This document shows positions 10,201-22,543 of a stretch of 47,154 nt of DNA, one piece after another; within the stretch, counting starts at the first letter, position 1; each line of letters starts with the position of its first letter. A program made the translations under genes and the position numbers. This stretch comes from Pilatotrama ljubarskyi. Its lineage: Eukaryota; Basidiomycota; Agaricomycetes; Polyporales; Polyporaceae. The stretch spans positions 112,037-159,190 of the forward strand of contig MU277675.1 of NCBI GenBank assembly GCA_022385805.1. The letters run 5' to 3'. Under the pieces are notes generated by a model. It worked only from the letters and a program-made list of their open reading frames with translations, was not told the DNA's origin and did not search any database.

Positions 10201-11766
10201 TTTCCAAGGGTGAGTACATCTCTCTCCTGCCACGATGCCGGATCTCGCGCTCGCAGACGGCGGTGGCTTACAGCTGTTGTACTTCTTCGCGGGTAGCTAA
10301 ATCGTCCTTCCCGACTATGCGCCATGCAGTACGGAACGAGCAGGTTGCGGCGGAGAACAAGCTCGACCGGATGACGATCTGGATCCAGAACGTCGAGAGT
10401 GAGTCTCCTCTCGCCTATATCGGTGCGCCGGACTGACCGGCGTTGCAGAGGTCGTCGACGAGGCGCGCCAGAACTTTGCCGCCTCCACGAGCTCGGCGCC
10501 CATCCCGCCCCTCCCGCTCGCACCCGTCTCCCGGCGCTCGTCCTACACCAACACCTGCACCAACGCGAATCGCTCGGGGCGCGGAAACCGCGTTCCGCGC
10601 AGGATCCTGCCCGCCAACCAGATCTTCCTGGAGGGATATGAGCCGAGCACGTACGACCGCAGCGGCACCATGTCCTCGTCGATGATGGGGTCGCCGCTCC
10701 CCAGCCCGTCGTTCTTGAATACGATGAACTTTGCGGAGCATAGCCTGCCGACGATCCCGTCGGAGCTGCCGAGTCGCGTCTCGCACGAGCCTGAGCCCGA
10801 GGAGGAGCACGAGAAGTCGCGGTCCTATAACCCTGTAGAGGCCGAGGCCGAAGGAGCGAACACGTGCGGAGGTGCACTTGCGGTCCCGGAGACACCGTCG
10901 AGGAAGCGCCGAAGGGCGACGGTGGTGACGCGCTCGCCTGAGATGAAGCGCAATGCGCGGCCGAGCTTGGAGATCGACACGTCGCCTTCGAAGCGGCGGG
11001 AGAAGTCCAAGTCGCACAGCGACCTTGTCCGTCCGATCACTCCGATTACGAAGCTCGAGTTCGAGCTGGAGCGTCGTACGCATCACGGTCATACTCTTGT
11101 GTGAGGGTGGTATACTGATATTCCGTTGCAGTCGCCCAGCCCACACCGACGCCGAGGCTGTCTGCTGTGGTGGACAAGAACCTGTTCATCGCGAGGACCC
11201 CGTCTCAGAGGGTCACTATCGAGGAGTCGCTTTCGACACCGCCGAGGGAAAAGGACGATCTGACAGCTTCACCGCTGCATGTCGAGCCTTACCCGGCCAG
11301 GCCGAGGACGGCTATTACGCTCGATACTCCGGCAAAGCGTCACCTTGAGGGCGTGTACGATAGGTATGTTCACCTTGCAGTCAGGATAGGTGTACGTCTC
11401 TGCTCACCGGTTCTACTTAGATTTCTCATGTCCACCACTGGCGTCAAGCGCAACGGCAAAGGCTACCAGTCCGACAACGTCGGGCCCGTCGGGAACGTGG
11501 CCCGGCCGCACTCGTCCATGGCGAAGCGCAGCCAGAAGTTCTTCAACTCGACGCGCCGCCCGATGCCGCCGCCGGTGTCGAGCGACGACCTGCGCCGCTC
11601 GTCGTCCGTCGACGAGTTCGGCACGTTCTGCCCGTCGAAGAGCACCCCCGCGGCGCCGCAGTCGGGCGAGCAGAACAAGAACACGATCGCCGTCGTGCGC
11701 AAGGCGTTCAAGGCGATCGTCACCGGCAAGCCTGCAGCGCGCGGCGCGAAGCCGGTCTGGGTTTGA
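7216..11766 (+). CDS. Serine/threonine protein kinase with long disordered tail
   Basis: Fourteen exons read in one frame to 1,220 residues (7216-7308, 7378-7511, 7596-7700, 7786-7908, 7964-8087, 8174-8504, 8564-8875, 8941-9837, 9894-9995, 10054-10209, 10330-10398, 10449-11087, 11132-11363, 11421-11766). The kinase domain occupies about the first 300 residues: Gly loop [10 protein letters not shown], Lys in IAVKLVH, catalytic loop VVHNDIKPANILL, metal-binding DFG in [18 protein letters not shown], and [17 protein letters not shown]. The usual HRD is HND, so it is a non-RD kinase, but the catalytic Asp is kept. The C-terminal 900 residues are low-complexity, with an Arg/Glu-rich coiled coil (about 9510-9750) and many Ser-Pro/Thr-Pro sites suited to phosphorylation. 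The donor of intron 12 (GTCATA) is weak. I do not know the yeast orthologue. Confidence 0.88.
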
Positions 11767-12354
11767 CATCCGACCTTGCGCGCTGTCTGACTTTGCTGCA
11801 TGGCTTCGTTTGCTCTCATCTCCCTTTCGGACTCGTCAGTTGAACGCATCTCATTATTGCAGATATCAATTCCGACTTCGTCTCCTCCTTCGACTTTGTT
11901 GCATATATCTTGGCTTCATCTCGTTTACATTCCTGCATCCCGTTTTGCCCTCATCAATCCTCTCCAACCTGTCTTGTGCCCCGCTGGCATCCTAACCTCT
12001 CTTCCCTCCTCCTGAATCTGCATCTCCCGTCGTCGCTATCTATGTCTCGTCAGTGCTTTCGCGTTATTCCAGTATCTATCGACGCTCCCCCATCGCACGA
12101 TCCGTCACGGACCTCACGACTGGCACTTGCTCCTCGTCTTACGCTCTGCTCACGTTTACGCTCATGTAGTTAACGATACTTCCCACCAATACGAAGTGTT
12201 TCGCGGTCTGTGACCAATCATCAGGCTACGTTCGATCGAGTCCGGTACTGGAAGTATTGATTGGTACAGCGGCAGCCAAGAGAAGATGCACAATAAAAAT
12301 ACAATGGAAGGTACGAGTGTGATACGAACGGGACAGCGACATGCGAGCGATCTA
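11767..12354. other. Convergent 3' space, kinase and TPR genes
   Basis: About 590 bp between two stop codons facing each other. It is T/C-rich over 11790-12150 and carries no recognisable gene; it should hold the two 3' UTRs and polyadenylation sites. Confidence 0.5.
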
Positions 12355-15300
12355 CTACGGTGGTGGGGGGACACGGTCTCGACGGAGCTGCACGGGCTTA
12401 GCGCCCTCGCCTTGCTTCTGACGCTTCGCCGCGGCGTCGTCTCCAGCGGCGTCGCCGTCTCGAGCACGCTTCGCAGCACCAGCAGCAGCAGCATTGGGCG
12501 CGTTGCCTGCAGCTGCGGCGGCGGCAGCTACAGCAGCGCCGGCTCCTCGGCCAATGCCGCCCGGTGCAGCGCCTCTGATGTTCAGCCCTCTGCCAGGGGC
12601 GGCGCCACGCCCACGTGCGGCGCCGGGTGCTCCTCGAGCTGCGGGAGGCCTTGCGGGAAGACCAGCTTTACCAGGAGCAGCAGCAGCGGGGGCTGCTGCA
12701 GGAGGAGCACTCGTAGACGCAGACGGCGCGGAGCCGCCGTCCGTTGATGGGGCCGTCGTAGCAGCAGGGGTAGCCGTAGGAGAGGTAGCCGCCGCAGGTG
12801 CAGGGGCGGCAGGAGTTGCGGCGGCAGCAGTAGCAGCAGGGGCGGCGGCGTTCTCGTACTGCAAGAGCTTAGCCTCGAGGTCCTTGACCCTGGCCTGCGT
12901 CCGGACGAGTTGCTGGTCCTTGAGCTTGAAGCGCGCGGCCGCCTCTTTCCGCCCCCGCTCGACAGCGTCAGCGATCTCCCTGGCGCGCTCCTCCTCCAAT
13001 TGCTTCTTGTAGGCCTCGAGCGCAGCATCAATCGCGGACTGGGTGTCTGAAGGAACCGCAGCGGCACCGGCGGTCTTGGCAGCAGCTTCGACAGCAGCCT
13101 TGAGCTCCTCTTCGTGCTTCTTGACCAGGCGCTCCTCCAGAGCACGGAGCTCTTCAGCATGCTTGCGGATGATCTCTTCGGAAGCGGCCGCAGACGAGGA
13201 CGCTTGCAGCTCTTGACGAAGCTTCTCGACAGCTTCGGCTACGGCTGCACGCTGTTCTTCCGCTGCACGTTCGGTGTCCGCCAGGCGGGCCTTTGATATC
13301 TCTTGTATGCGGGCCTGGTATTTGTCCTGGAGACGATGTTAATATAGATGGCGCCGAACATTCGAGAGGGTATACGTACGCTAGCCAGGCGGATATTTCT
13401 GATCTCCTCATTTGCCTTTGCCACCTCTTCCTTCAATGCCTGCACGGATACGCATCAACAGACTATTCTTGCAGGCATGATTTGGCTTCACATACCTCAG
13501 CGCGTGCGGTAGCCTCCTCACGAGCTCTCAAGAGGTCTGCCTTCTCCGCTTCCCATTGACTCTGGGCGGCGGCCACGTCTGCAGGGACCTCACCTCCGGT
13601 TGCAGTCCAAGTAGCCTTCTCCGACAGAAGACGGTCACGCTCGCCACGGAGTTCGTCCTGACATTGGAAATCAATGCAAGCCTCCGGATCTATCGCGCCA
13701 ACTTACCAGTGCGGCGGTCTGTTCACCTACTCGTGAGGATACAGCCAGATGGGCGGCCTTCTCTTGAGCTAGCAGCAATTCCAGGTTGGCTTTCTCGGTA
13801 CGCAGGGCCTCCAACTCTTGCGCGAATTGCGGATCGACAGGGGCGCCGTTTGCGGCAGCTTCTGCAGAATGTGTTTTGGCCTCATCAAGCTCCTTCGTCA
13901 GAGTGTCTACCCGAGCCTCCAGCTCCGCGACGAGCTGCGTGAGTCGCTTAATCTCTGCACCTTCACGTTCGAAGCGAGCTTTGGCCTTCTGGTTGTTGTC
14001 CCTGTTGATGGTCTTGAGCTTGGAATGAGCCTCGTCGAGCACATGGATCTGGACGACACATCAATATATCATGAAGACGCTGCGAGGGATCCGGACACAC
14101 CCGCTCTAGGTGTGCTGCAATCTCCGCTTTCTGCTTCTCGATAGTCTCCTCCAACTCAGTATTCCTGGCTTGCAGCTGAGCGATCTCATCCTTGAGCGAC
14201 TGCATTTCCGCTGGGTCGATACGATCGTACTGGATGCGCTATGAGATCAAAGTAGGAGACTCATGTAGGCGAGGCATACCTTGGTGAGGAGCTGCGCATT
14301 CCGCTCCTGCCAGCGTCGGCTCTCATTCTCGAGAAGCTTGATCTGCTGCTCTTTGGCCTCGATCTCAGCTTGTGCAACTCGGAGCTGCTCCTTGGTCGGT
14401 TCCAGCTCTGATGAGACTTGGCGAAGCTCAGCCTCGAGCTGCCGGGCACGCTTCGCATATGCGTCACAGTCACTACGGAGCGTAGCGTTGCTCTCGCGGA
14501 GGATGGCGACTTGGTTGATCCTTTCCGCCAGCTGGCTGTGCTGAGCTTCAGATGCAGCGGCTTGGACGGCGCGTTCCCGCTCCTATAGGAAGAATTCGAT
14601 ACGGTTTCTTGATGCACGTGTAGTGGTACTTACCTCTGAGAGAGCTCTGCGAGTCTCATCCAGGCTCTGCGATAGGTGGTCAATCTGTGTCTTGAGTCGA
14701 GTATTCTCCTGCTTGCTGAGCTCAAGCTGTAACTCGATGATCTCCTTCTCCTTCCGCAAATAGGTGACCAGGGACCGCAGTTCGGTGAGTTTGGTGTCCG
14801 CATCGTCAGATGCCTCCACGTCGCCCGAGTCGGCTACCTCTGAGCTGGCAGCTTGCTTGATTCGAGTAGCGTGCGTGCTGACGGATTCCAAGTGTTGATG
14901 GAGGATGTTGTTCTGTTCGTTGAGGTCCTTGCACCTGATGATAATGAGCTTCGAATGAGGGTGCAAAGCGCCAAAATTCTACCTTGCTTTGAGGTCTGCA
15001 ATTTCCTTGTCTAGGGCTTCGCGCTGCTGCTGCCAGCTTGCCTCGGAAGCGGCGAGCTTCGCCTGAGCAGTTTCAGCAGCCGCAAGCCTTTCCCTTGCCA
15101 AAGTTTGGGCTTTCGACAACTGCTGCTTGAGTTCTTCGACCGACTTGATGGATTCTGCATGAGCCAGAACCTCCCTAGAGTAGCGTTCCTCGGCAGCCTA
15201 TGCTTGATCGTCAGCGGGACATCAGAAGGTGAGGCGTATGATGCACCTTGGCGCGCTCCTCTTGCTGGTGGATCTCGACTTCCCAAGAAGTGCGGTCGCT

Positions 15301-18300
15301 CTGCGTATGCTGAGCAGAAGTGGACATATCCACTATGGTCTCCTCCAGGGTCCTCTTGTCGTTAGCCCATGCGATACGCTCATTGTCGAGCTTCTGCTGG
15401 AGCTCTGAATTGGCTTGAGAAAGCTCAGCAATCCGTTCCTCGGTTGCCTTCAGCTTCTCCTGCAGAGCCTCGATCTCAGACTGCGGCGCAGAAGGAAAGT
15501 TAGACGCTGACGGAAACATGAAGCTACAAATACTGACTTGTCGCTTCGCAAGCTCCGCATCGGTTGCCGCCTTGTACTCATCGTGCGAAGCATTCAAGGT
15601 GGCAAGAGCAGCCTCATTAGCCTGGCTAATGTCCTGGAACTGCTGCACGTGGCTCCTCGCCGAGGCAAGATCGACCTCGGCCACCTTGAGGGCAGACCTG
15701 GTCCAATTCGAGTCAACAACAAGTTACCTCAAGGAAGCAAGTCGTATACGCACCGGAGTTCCGCCACCTCAGCCTCAAGCTGCTGCTCACGGGACATGTC
15801 CTCGTCCGTGCGCGGGGTAATGCCATTGACCCCGCTTGCTCTCCGCTCATACACGGCAAGCTTCTCCTCATTGCCCTGGAGCTGTCTCGTCAATTGCTCG
15901 ACGCGCTCCTCGAGATGCTTCTTGCTCGTCTCGGCAGCAACGAGGGACTCCCGCGTCTTGCTAAGCTCCTGTGACTGGGAGAACGTCAACTAAGATATAA
16001 GCCGTAGACATTGCCCACTTACAGCTTTCTCGAGCCTGTTCTGTAACTCCTTCAGATCAATCTCCCTTTGCAGGGTCAGGCGCCGGACCGACTCGCGCTC
16101 TTGGCTGAGCTGTGTTCGTAAGTCTTGGCTACAGCGTGTCGTGAGCATGCTGTGGTGCCGAGGCAAGCCGATTCATCTAGACGTACTTTTGGTCTTCCAG
16201 TAGCTTGATCTGACTCTCCATTCGGCGACGGTCGTTCTCGCCTGAACGCTCCAGGTCATTGTGCATGCGTTGGACGTTAGCCATCAAGTCCGCGAGATGT
16301 GAGCGCTCCATAGCCAAAGTCTTGTTCTCCTCGACCAGGCGGCCCTGTACACTCTGCAGACTATGATGAGTAATCTGCAACTGCCAATATGATGAGGCAC
16401 GCACCTCCCAGATCTTCTTCTCTGCACGCAAGTTAGCACACTCGTTGCGCAGTTGCTCCAGGAGACTATTGCTCGCGAGGAGGTCTTCCGACATGCGGTT
16501 GCACTCAATATCAATGCGAGTGTACTGGTCGTAGAGGTGCTGGTTCCGCTTCTGCAAGTCCTCGTTCTCCCGCTTCTGTATGATGATCTGCTCCTGGACC
16601 ATACGATGACGCTCTGGCAGAGACGTTAGTGAGGTGGCAAAGTCCGAGTATCACCCGAAGCGCACTCACCGGCAAGGACCTCAATCTGGGCGTTGGCCTT
16701 GGCTAGGGCAGTTCCTAGTCTCGTAGCCTCTCGTTGTGCGGACAGCGCTTCCTCACGCAGACGTGATGAGTCCATGCCCATCTCAGTGCGGTATGTCTCG
16801 AACTGCTTCTGCACTTCCTCGAGCTCCTTGGCTATGTCGGAAGACGCATCCGCCAGCTGGAGATCACCGTTGACCTGACCGTTGCTGATGCGGGCGGGTG
16901 CCGCACCTGACTGCTGCTGCCTCTCAAGTAGGCTGCGCAGAGTGTCGCGCTCCTTCATGTACGCCTGGATGGTGACCTCACTGCTGCGCTTGTGGCTCTC
17001 GAGCTGCTCCTGAAGCTGCTTGATAGCCTCATGGGCTTCGCGAACAGCTTCGCCCTGCTCGCGTTCGAGCGCTTCCCTGTACTCCTTCTCCTCCGACTCG
17101 AGCTTGGCACCAAGCTCGCGGACGATCTTCAGCAGCTTCTGGTTCTGTTCCTGCAGTTGAGGTATTGAACGGAAGAGGACGAGGTTGTTCGTGATGACTG
17201 CCTCAATGTTCTCTGCGGGCCGTGTCGTGTCATCCTGCTCGAGCTCTTCGTCAGACGGTAACGACGGATCCTGGTGCCGCCCGAGTTCCTTGAGTAGTGT
17301 GCGAAGTTGACGACCAAGGTCCTCCAATTGTTTCTCCAGAAGCTCGTTCTCGCGAGTGCTCTTCGCTAGCTTCTGCGCGTTCTCCTCTGCTGCGGTAGCA
17401 AGCGCATCACGTTCAGACAGGGCTTGCGCGAGCTGAGATGCCAGCTGAGAAGCCTCCGACTGCAGCCGTTCATACTCAGCACGCTGCTGTGAGAGGATGG
17501 GCGCCTGCAAACAACGTCAGGTTCCTACTGATGACTCTGAAGTGCAGGGTACGAACCCTCTCCTCGATCTGGGCCAGCACAGCGGAAAGCGTTCTGTCCA
17601 TATGGTCATATTCCGCACACTTTCTAGCGTAATCCTCCTGAAGCTTGATGTAGTCGGAGTAGACTTCCGTGAACGACTTCCCGCCCCTCTGCGCGCGGCT
17701 TGCCATAGCCACAGTCGGGCTGAGGCCAAGCATACCCTGAGTGAGGATATCCGACGGCGTGCCGTTACGAGCTGGAGTAGATAGACCGCGAGCAGGAGTA
17801 CCAGGGGCACCAGGGGAGCCAGCGAAAGCAGGAATAGGGAATTCGCCGCGGTCCATTCTATCCAGCACCGCCTGCAACTCTTCGACCCTCCTCTCCGCCT
17901 CTTCCGCCCGCTGCTTCTGGTTCTCGATCTCCTCGCGCAAGACGGCTTCTCGCCTCTCTGCCCTGTCACCGACACCAGCGAAGTCCTTCTCGAGACTGTC
18001 CACGATGGCCTTCGCTTGCGCCTCACGCTCCTCCATCATTGAAATGAGACGGCGAAGACCAGCCGCTTCGCTCGAGTACGTCGCTTCTTGCTCAGCCAGC
18101 TGGCCTTTCAGGTCCTGAATGCGGGTCAAGGCTTGTGTGAGCTGATGCGATTGAGCGGTGTGCGCCGACTGAAGAGCCTTCAACGTGCTCTCTGTCGATG
18201 CGTGCGTCTGGGCAAGAGAATCATGGGCCGCCTGCAGCTGGGTGAGCTCTGCGTGCTTCGTACGCCGGTACTTCGCAAACTCCTCAGTCTTGGCGGCGAG

Positions 18301-19274
18301 CTCAGCGGCAGTGCGTTCAGCCTCGCTTCGAGCAAGCTCCAACTGCTGGGTCAATGACTCAAGTTTGAACTGGAGACGGGTCAATTGACTGAGGGGATGC
18401 TCGGGAAAAGACGGGTACATACCTTCGTTGACGTTTCAGAAGAAGTGAGCTCCCGAACCCTGCGCTCCAGGTTTTGCTGGTCTTGCCGAGCTTGCTTGAG
18501 GTCTGCGCGAAGCGTTTGGATTTCGGCTACAAAGTGACCACGGTCAATCCGGGTCACCCAGCAGCATGAAACCTGCCTCACCATCCCGTTGCGCCGCATC
18601 CTCTTGCAGCCGGCTGACTACGCCCACGAGGTCGCGCTTCTCGCGTTCCGTCTCCTCGACACGTTGCTTCAAGGACAGGACTTCGGCAGACGAGGAGGTT
18701 TGAGTGTTTGAGACAGTGTCGAGACGTTCTTGAAGCTTGGCGCGTTCCGCAGCTATAAGCACAAGACACCGTGAGCAGCATAGTGGGATGCAGGACGCCA
18801 CGACAGACCTAGAGCATCCCTCTCTTCCTTCACATGTGCCAGCTCCTTCTGAACGCTCTCCACAGTTGATTCCAGCTCAGAAGTGGCTGTTTCGCGATCC
18901 TGCAGTGCCTGGTCCAACTCGACATCCTTGCGTTGGATCTCCGCACGTGCCTCCTCGAGTTCTCTCTGTGTAGCCTCCGACTCTGAAGCTTGGGCAAGGA
19001 GCACTCTGTAGAGAGAAACAATGGTTTCAGGCGTTGGGGAGGTGAGATTCACGTCGGGAAGCAGGTTAGACAAGGCGTCGAAGTCGATGTCCTCAGGAAT
19101 GTTGACAGTAAGGGTGGCAGCGGGGGCGGGAGAGTTCTCGCGCGTCGCGGTGTCTTGACTCTGCTCAGCAGCGGCCGCTGCTGCGGCCGCCTTGCTTTTT
19201 CTGCGAGTTTTCATCATGTCGGGTCGTGGACCCGGCGAAGGGGAGGTGGTGGCGAATGACGCGCCACCGGCCAT
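12355..19274 (-). CDS. Nucleoporin TPR / Mlp1-like giant coiled-coil protein
   Basis: A chain of minus-strand exons covers 6.9 kb with short introns (about 50-70 bp) and would give roughly 2,000 residues (my estimate). The family forms the nuclear-basket filaments of the pore and acts in mRNA quality control and spindle checkpoint tethering. The N-terminus (MAGGASFATTSPSPGPRP, then an Ala run, then NIPEDIDFDALSNLLPDV) leads into continuous heptad-rich coiled coil through most of the length (for example RLQSEASQLASQLAQALSER and EHLESVSTH-type segments). The last 200 residues turn Ala/Pro/Thr-rich and then basic (PAKR- and KRQKQGEGAKP-like), ending RRDRVPPPP, which is like the acidic/low-complexity tails of Mlp proteins but here Ala-rich. 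Length, all-coil structure and N-terminal pattern support TPR; a kinesin-free golgin is the main alternative. The start at 19274 lies 227 bp from the divergent MOB gene. Confidence 0.8.
12500..12860 (-). repeat. Ala-codon low-complexity stretch in TPR tail
   Basis: GCT/GCA/GCC-rich coding repeat giving runs such as AAAPAATAAAATPAAPAPAA and AAAVAAAAAAAGNAPNAAAAG. It is imperfect trinucleotide sequence and likely to vary in length between strains. Confidence 0.75.
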
Positions 19275-19501
19275 TGTGCCCCAGGCGGTTGTTTCCTAAT
19301 GTTTGGCAACGGCCTCTGAATCTAACACGGCAAAACAGATCGACTACCACTTCCATCACGTGCGGAACATTGCTATAGAGCACTCCCGCGTCGCGACCGC
19401 CGTCTCCAGCTCACTCGCGCTCATCATTCACCTCGCCCGCCTTCTCTTGACCTGTTCTCGTCGTCCCGTGGGTGCTCAGTTGCTTGTGTAGCTAGGCTGT
19501 C
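19275..19501. promoter_or_regulatory. Short divergent promoter, TPR (-) and MOB (+)
   Basis: Only 227 bp separate the two start codons, so both promoters and 5' UTRs must share this interval. No clear TATA box is seen; the right half is C/T-rich toward the MOB start. Confidence 0.6.
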
Positions 19502-20496
19502 ATGTCATTCTTCAACTCTATCGGGTGAGAGTTCTAGACAAGCAATGCTCTTCATCGATGCTCATCGCTGTGGTGAAGGCGTTCTATGCAACGCGCCCCG
19601 CGCCCGCCAAGGCGATCGACCACACCGACTTCAGCTACCTTTCCGTCTACGGATTCGCTCCCGCCGTCTACGCCGACGACTTCGTCGGCTCCGAAACCGC
19701 TCTACTTGTGCAGCCCATTTGTGGAGGCAGCCCTAGTAAAGGGTAACTTCAAAACCATCGTCATGCTGCCGAAGTACGCGGACGTGATGGAGTGGGTAGC
19801 TGTGAACAGTGCGTTCCTCTGTATCTAGCTGTATAGCTTCCTTGTGCCAACTGACTGGGCGTACTGCGCATCTTCGCTCGTCATGCAGTATTCGACTTCT
19901 ACCAGAACCTGAACCAGTTTTACGGGGTGCTCGCTGAGTGTTGCACGCAACAGTCGTGCCCGACGATGGCTGCGGGACCCAAGTACGCAAGTCCTTCTGC
20001 CTTCCATGTTCCTTGCCTTAATGTTCCTCTATGCAGCCTGAACTATACGTGGATCAACCAGGATCGCAAGAGTGTTCAGCTGCCAGCTCCCACCTATATC
20101 GACTACGTGATGACCTGGGTGCAGAACCTGCTTGACGACGAGACCGTTTTCCCGACCAAGTCTGGTGCGCTTCTCACGTTGATTTAGCTCTCTCTTTTCG
20201 CTGACGACTGATCACCGATGTCAGGTCGAGACTTCTCGTCTAACTTCCCATCCACCGTGAAGCATGTCTACCGTCAGCTTCTCAGGGTGTTTGCGCACCT
20301 CTACCATGCGCACTACCCACAGATCCTGCACCTACGCAGCGAAGGGCACTTCAACTCACTGTTTGCGCACTTCCTGGCGTTTGGCAAGGAATATGAGCTG
20401 CTGGAGGTGAAGGACATCAAAGGGCAACCGGGCGCGGTAGTTGGTGTCGGCGCTCTCTGGGAGAAGTGGAAGGAGATGGGTATTCTGGAGTCATGA
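19502..20496 (+). CDS. MOB family kinase activator (Mob2-like)
   Basis: Adaptor that binds and activates NDR/LATS kinases; fungal Mob2 works with Cbk1/Orb6 in polarity and morphogenesis. Five exons: 19502-19524, 19579-19808, 19889-19982, 20037-20164 and 20225-20496. The N-terminus MSFFNSIGRSMQRAPR is followed by a Ser/Thr/Pro-rich linker of about 40 residues, then the Mob/phocein fold: KPLYLCSPFVEAALVKGNF, LPKYADVMEWVAVNIFDFY, NLNQFYGVLAECCT, SCPTMAAGP, NYTWINQDRK, and ending with the kinase-facing helix (FAHLYHAHYPQI) and the conserved core around HFNSLFAHFLAFGKEYEL. The LVKGNF and EWVAVN blocks fit Mob2 better than Mob1, but I give only moderate weight to the subtype. Intron 1 uses an AAG acceptor. 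The gene converges on the DCAF4-like gene, 206 bp between stops. Confidence 0.88.
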
Positions 20497-20702
20497 GCTG
20501 TTGGTATGACTTATCATGTTTGTGACGGGGGAGGTTAGGTCTAAGGGGTGCGATCTGGGATTGGAGACGACCGGTTCGTCATATACCACATACACAGTGA
20601 TGCTCTTAGCTTGCTCTGAGTCTGTAACATACATCCCTTCGATTGACTGGGCCCGTGGTATATGACGCGAGCGATGGCAATACATGCAAGGACTGGCGAA
20701 AT

Positions 20703-22543
20703 TTAGCGTAATATGCCATTCGGACCTAGCTGTATACGGTGTAGGTGCGTATGAGAACCCAACCACAGCGACGTATTCTCCTGTCCCGGGACAATCTCTA
20801 TAGCGCGGATAGGGCGGGGATATGTGGTACGGAAAGGATTAGACCCTGCCAAGAAATTCAGACTTCCAGTACTGCTGTGAAATGCCCGTCCGGTGCGAAG
20901 AGACCATGCGCGGAGACGACAATCACCACCCCCTGCGAATAGGAAGTCTTCGGCCGTATCAATGGTGAAGCCCTGCAGAGCGAACGTTGATCTTGCTACC
21001 TTGAATAAAGGCAAGTGTCTTCCATACTCACTAGCTTATGCTCGTAACTGGAAACGTGGCCTTCCAGTTCCAGGAGCGGAGTTGCACCTCGCAGATATCG
21101 TAGATCATGAATTTCAAGCTGTGAAGATATCACCTCTGTCAGCAGTGTAAGCAGTATGTTGCTGCGAGCTCTATCACTCACGTCTCCGCGCATCGTCTCT
21201 ACGAGCAGCCCATATTGGTGAATAAGACGTAAGTGCTGTACCGGTGCGCCCCCGGTACCGCCCTTTTTCTCAGATATGTTGACGATAGAGTTCGGTGGAT
21301 TAGTGGGCTGCCGTAGATCCCATCTCTCGATAGCGCCGTTCCGCATGCCAATGTACATGAGGTCCTGGGAACCGTCAATCCTGAACTAGTGCGCCATGGA
21401 GAGTGCCAGGCGCACCTCGTTCTGAAAGCGTACTGAGAAGACGTCGCTCTGACATCGCAGACGAACATACTGGTCATGCTCCGCGTCGAGGAAGCATACG
21501 GCGCCTCGTCTGCCGCCTTTGAAGATATGAGGTGTCTCCGACATAGGGCAAATAGGTCGACTCACCTATAACAACTGTACGACCATACACATGACCACAC
21601 CACGCATCATCGCACATGTTTGGAGGAAATTCGCGTAGAAGCCAGAGCCTATGTTGCAACATGGATAAGAGGATTGCGTATAAGAATAGTGAACCTACCC
21701 GAGCGTCTGATCCCGGGTGATGAGCGCACGGGCTGGAGAACCTAGCGATGTCACTCTGCATAGAGATGAGTGAGCTGCGACTTGGTACCGAATAGCCTGA
21801 CTAAACGCACAGAGTAGTGAGACCCGATCGTGTAATTGAAGTGATCTATGCAGAGCTTCTCAATTCGCTGAACGAGTCACAGGAAACACCCTCCAGAAAC
21901 GCACCTGCGTCCCCAAGAAGAATTCTCGCCATTTACTGTCGGGGTCCTGGGTGTTCACGGAGTATAGCCAGCCTGAACCATCCCCGACCCATATGTTATT
22001 ATCTTCGATATCGTCACTCTATAGTGTTACGTGAGTGAGTTCTCGAAGATCAAGGTATTGCCTGCAGCTTCACCCTGGTGGATGTGGCGGTCACTATGTC
22101 GCCCAGATCCAGAGGGAGACCGCCATGACTACCGGACGAGTCGGACTCGATCGCGCGTGCGGACAAATACGATGCCTGAATGTGGCTGGATTTTCAGTCG
22201 TATCTTGCATAACACACTCTGTTTCGAGCGCTTACTGTATGCACCGTCTCCAGCTCGTGCCAGAAGGTGACTCTCTCATAACATTGAACGATGGCCAGAG
22301 CCCGGGAGCGTTGTCAAATGTATGCCCATCGCGACAAACAGGAGGACTCTCCAAGTCGGGCTCCCTGAGCTTCCGCTTGCGACGTCGCTTCGGTTGCGTC
22401 GCCCATTGTGTTTCTGCCGCAGCTGGAGGGGCACTAGGCCGTGCTACCTGTGCTGATCCTCCAGTGCCGGCTGGTTTGGATGAAAGCGGGAAGTACCGCT
22501 GTCTTTCCTCATCCCAATACATTCCAGGAAGATCCCGAGGCAT
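20703..22543 (-). CDS. DCAF4-like WD-repeat protein (CUL4-DDB1 substrate receptor)
   Basis: Minus-strand multi-exon gene. The start MPRDLPGMYWDEERQRYFPL at 22543 is the N-terminal motif (LPGFYYDxExxRYF) typical of DCAF4/WDR21, and a basic segment (PKRRRKRKLRE) follows. Downstream coding blocks, each in an open minus frame, form WD-like strands: NNIWVGDGSGWLYSV (near 21960), NMCDDAWCGHVYGRTVVIG (near 21600), LMYIGMRNGAIERWDLRQP (near 21330), LEIHDLRYLRGATPLLELEG (near 21080), and FLFAGGGDCRLRAWSLRTG (near 20920). The end, near 20703, carries SLWLGSHTHLHRIQLGP. Blocks between 21700 and 22230 are less sure, and I did not fix every intron. Known members recruit substrates to CUL4-DDB1 ubiquitin ligase in the nucleus. 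No break was noticed. Confidence 0.75.

Noticed and set aside
12494..13012. Plus-strand 172-codon Ala-rich frame
   Set aside because: It is the antisense image of the Ala-rich tail of the TPR gene.
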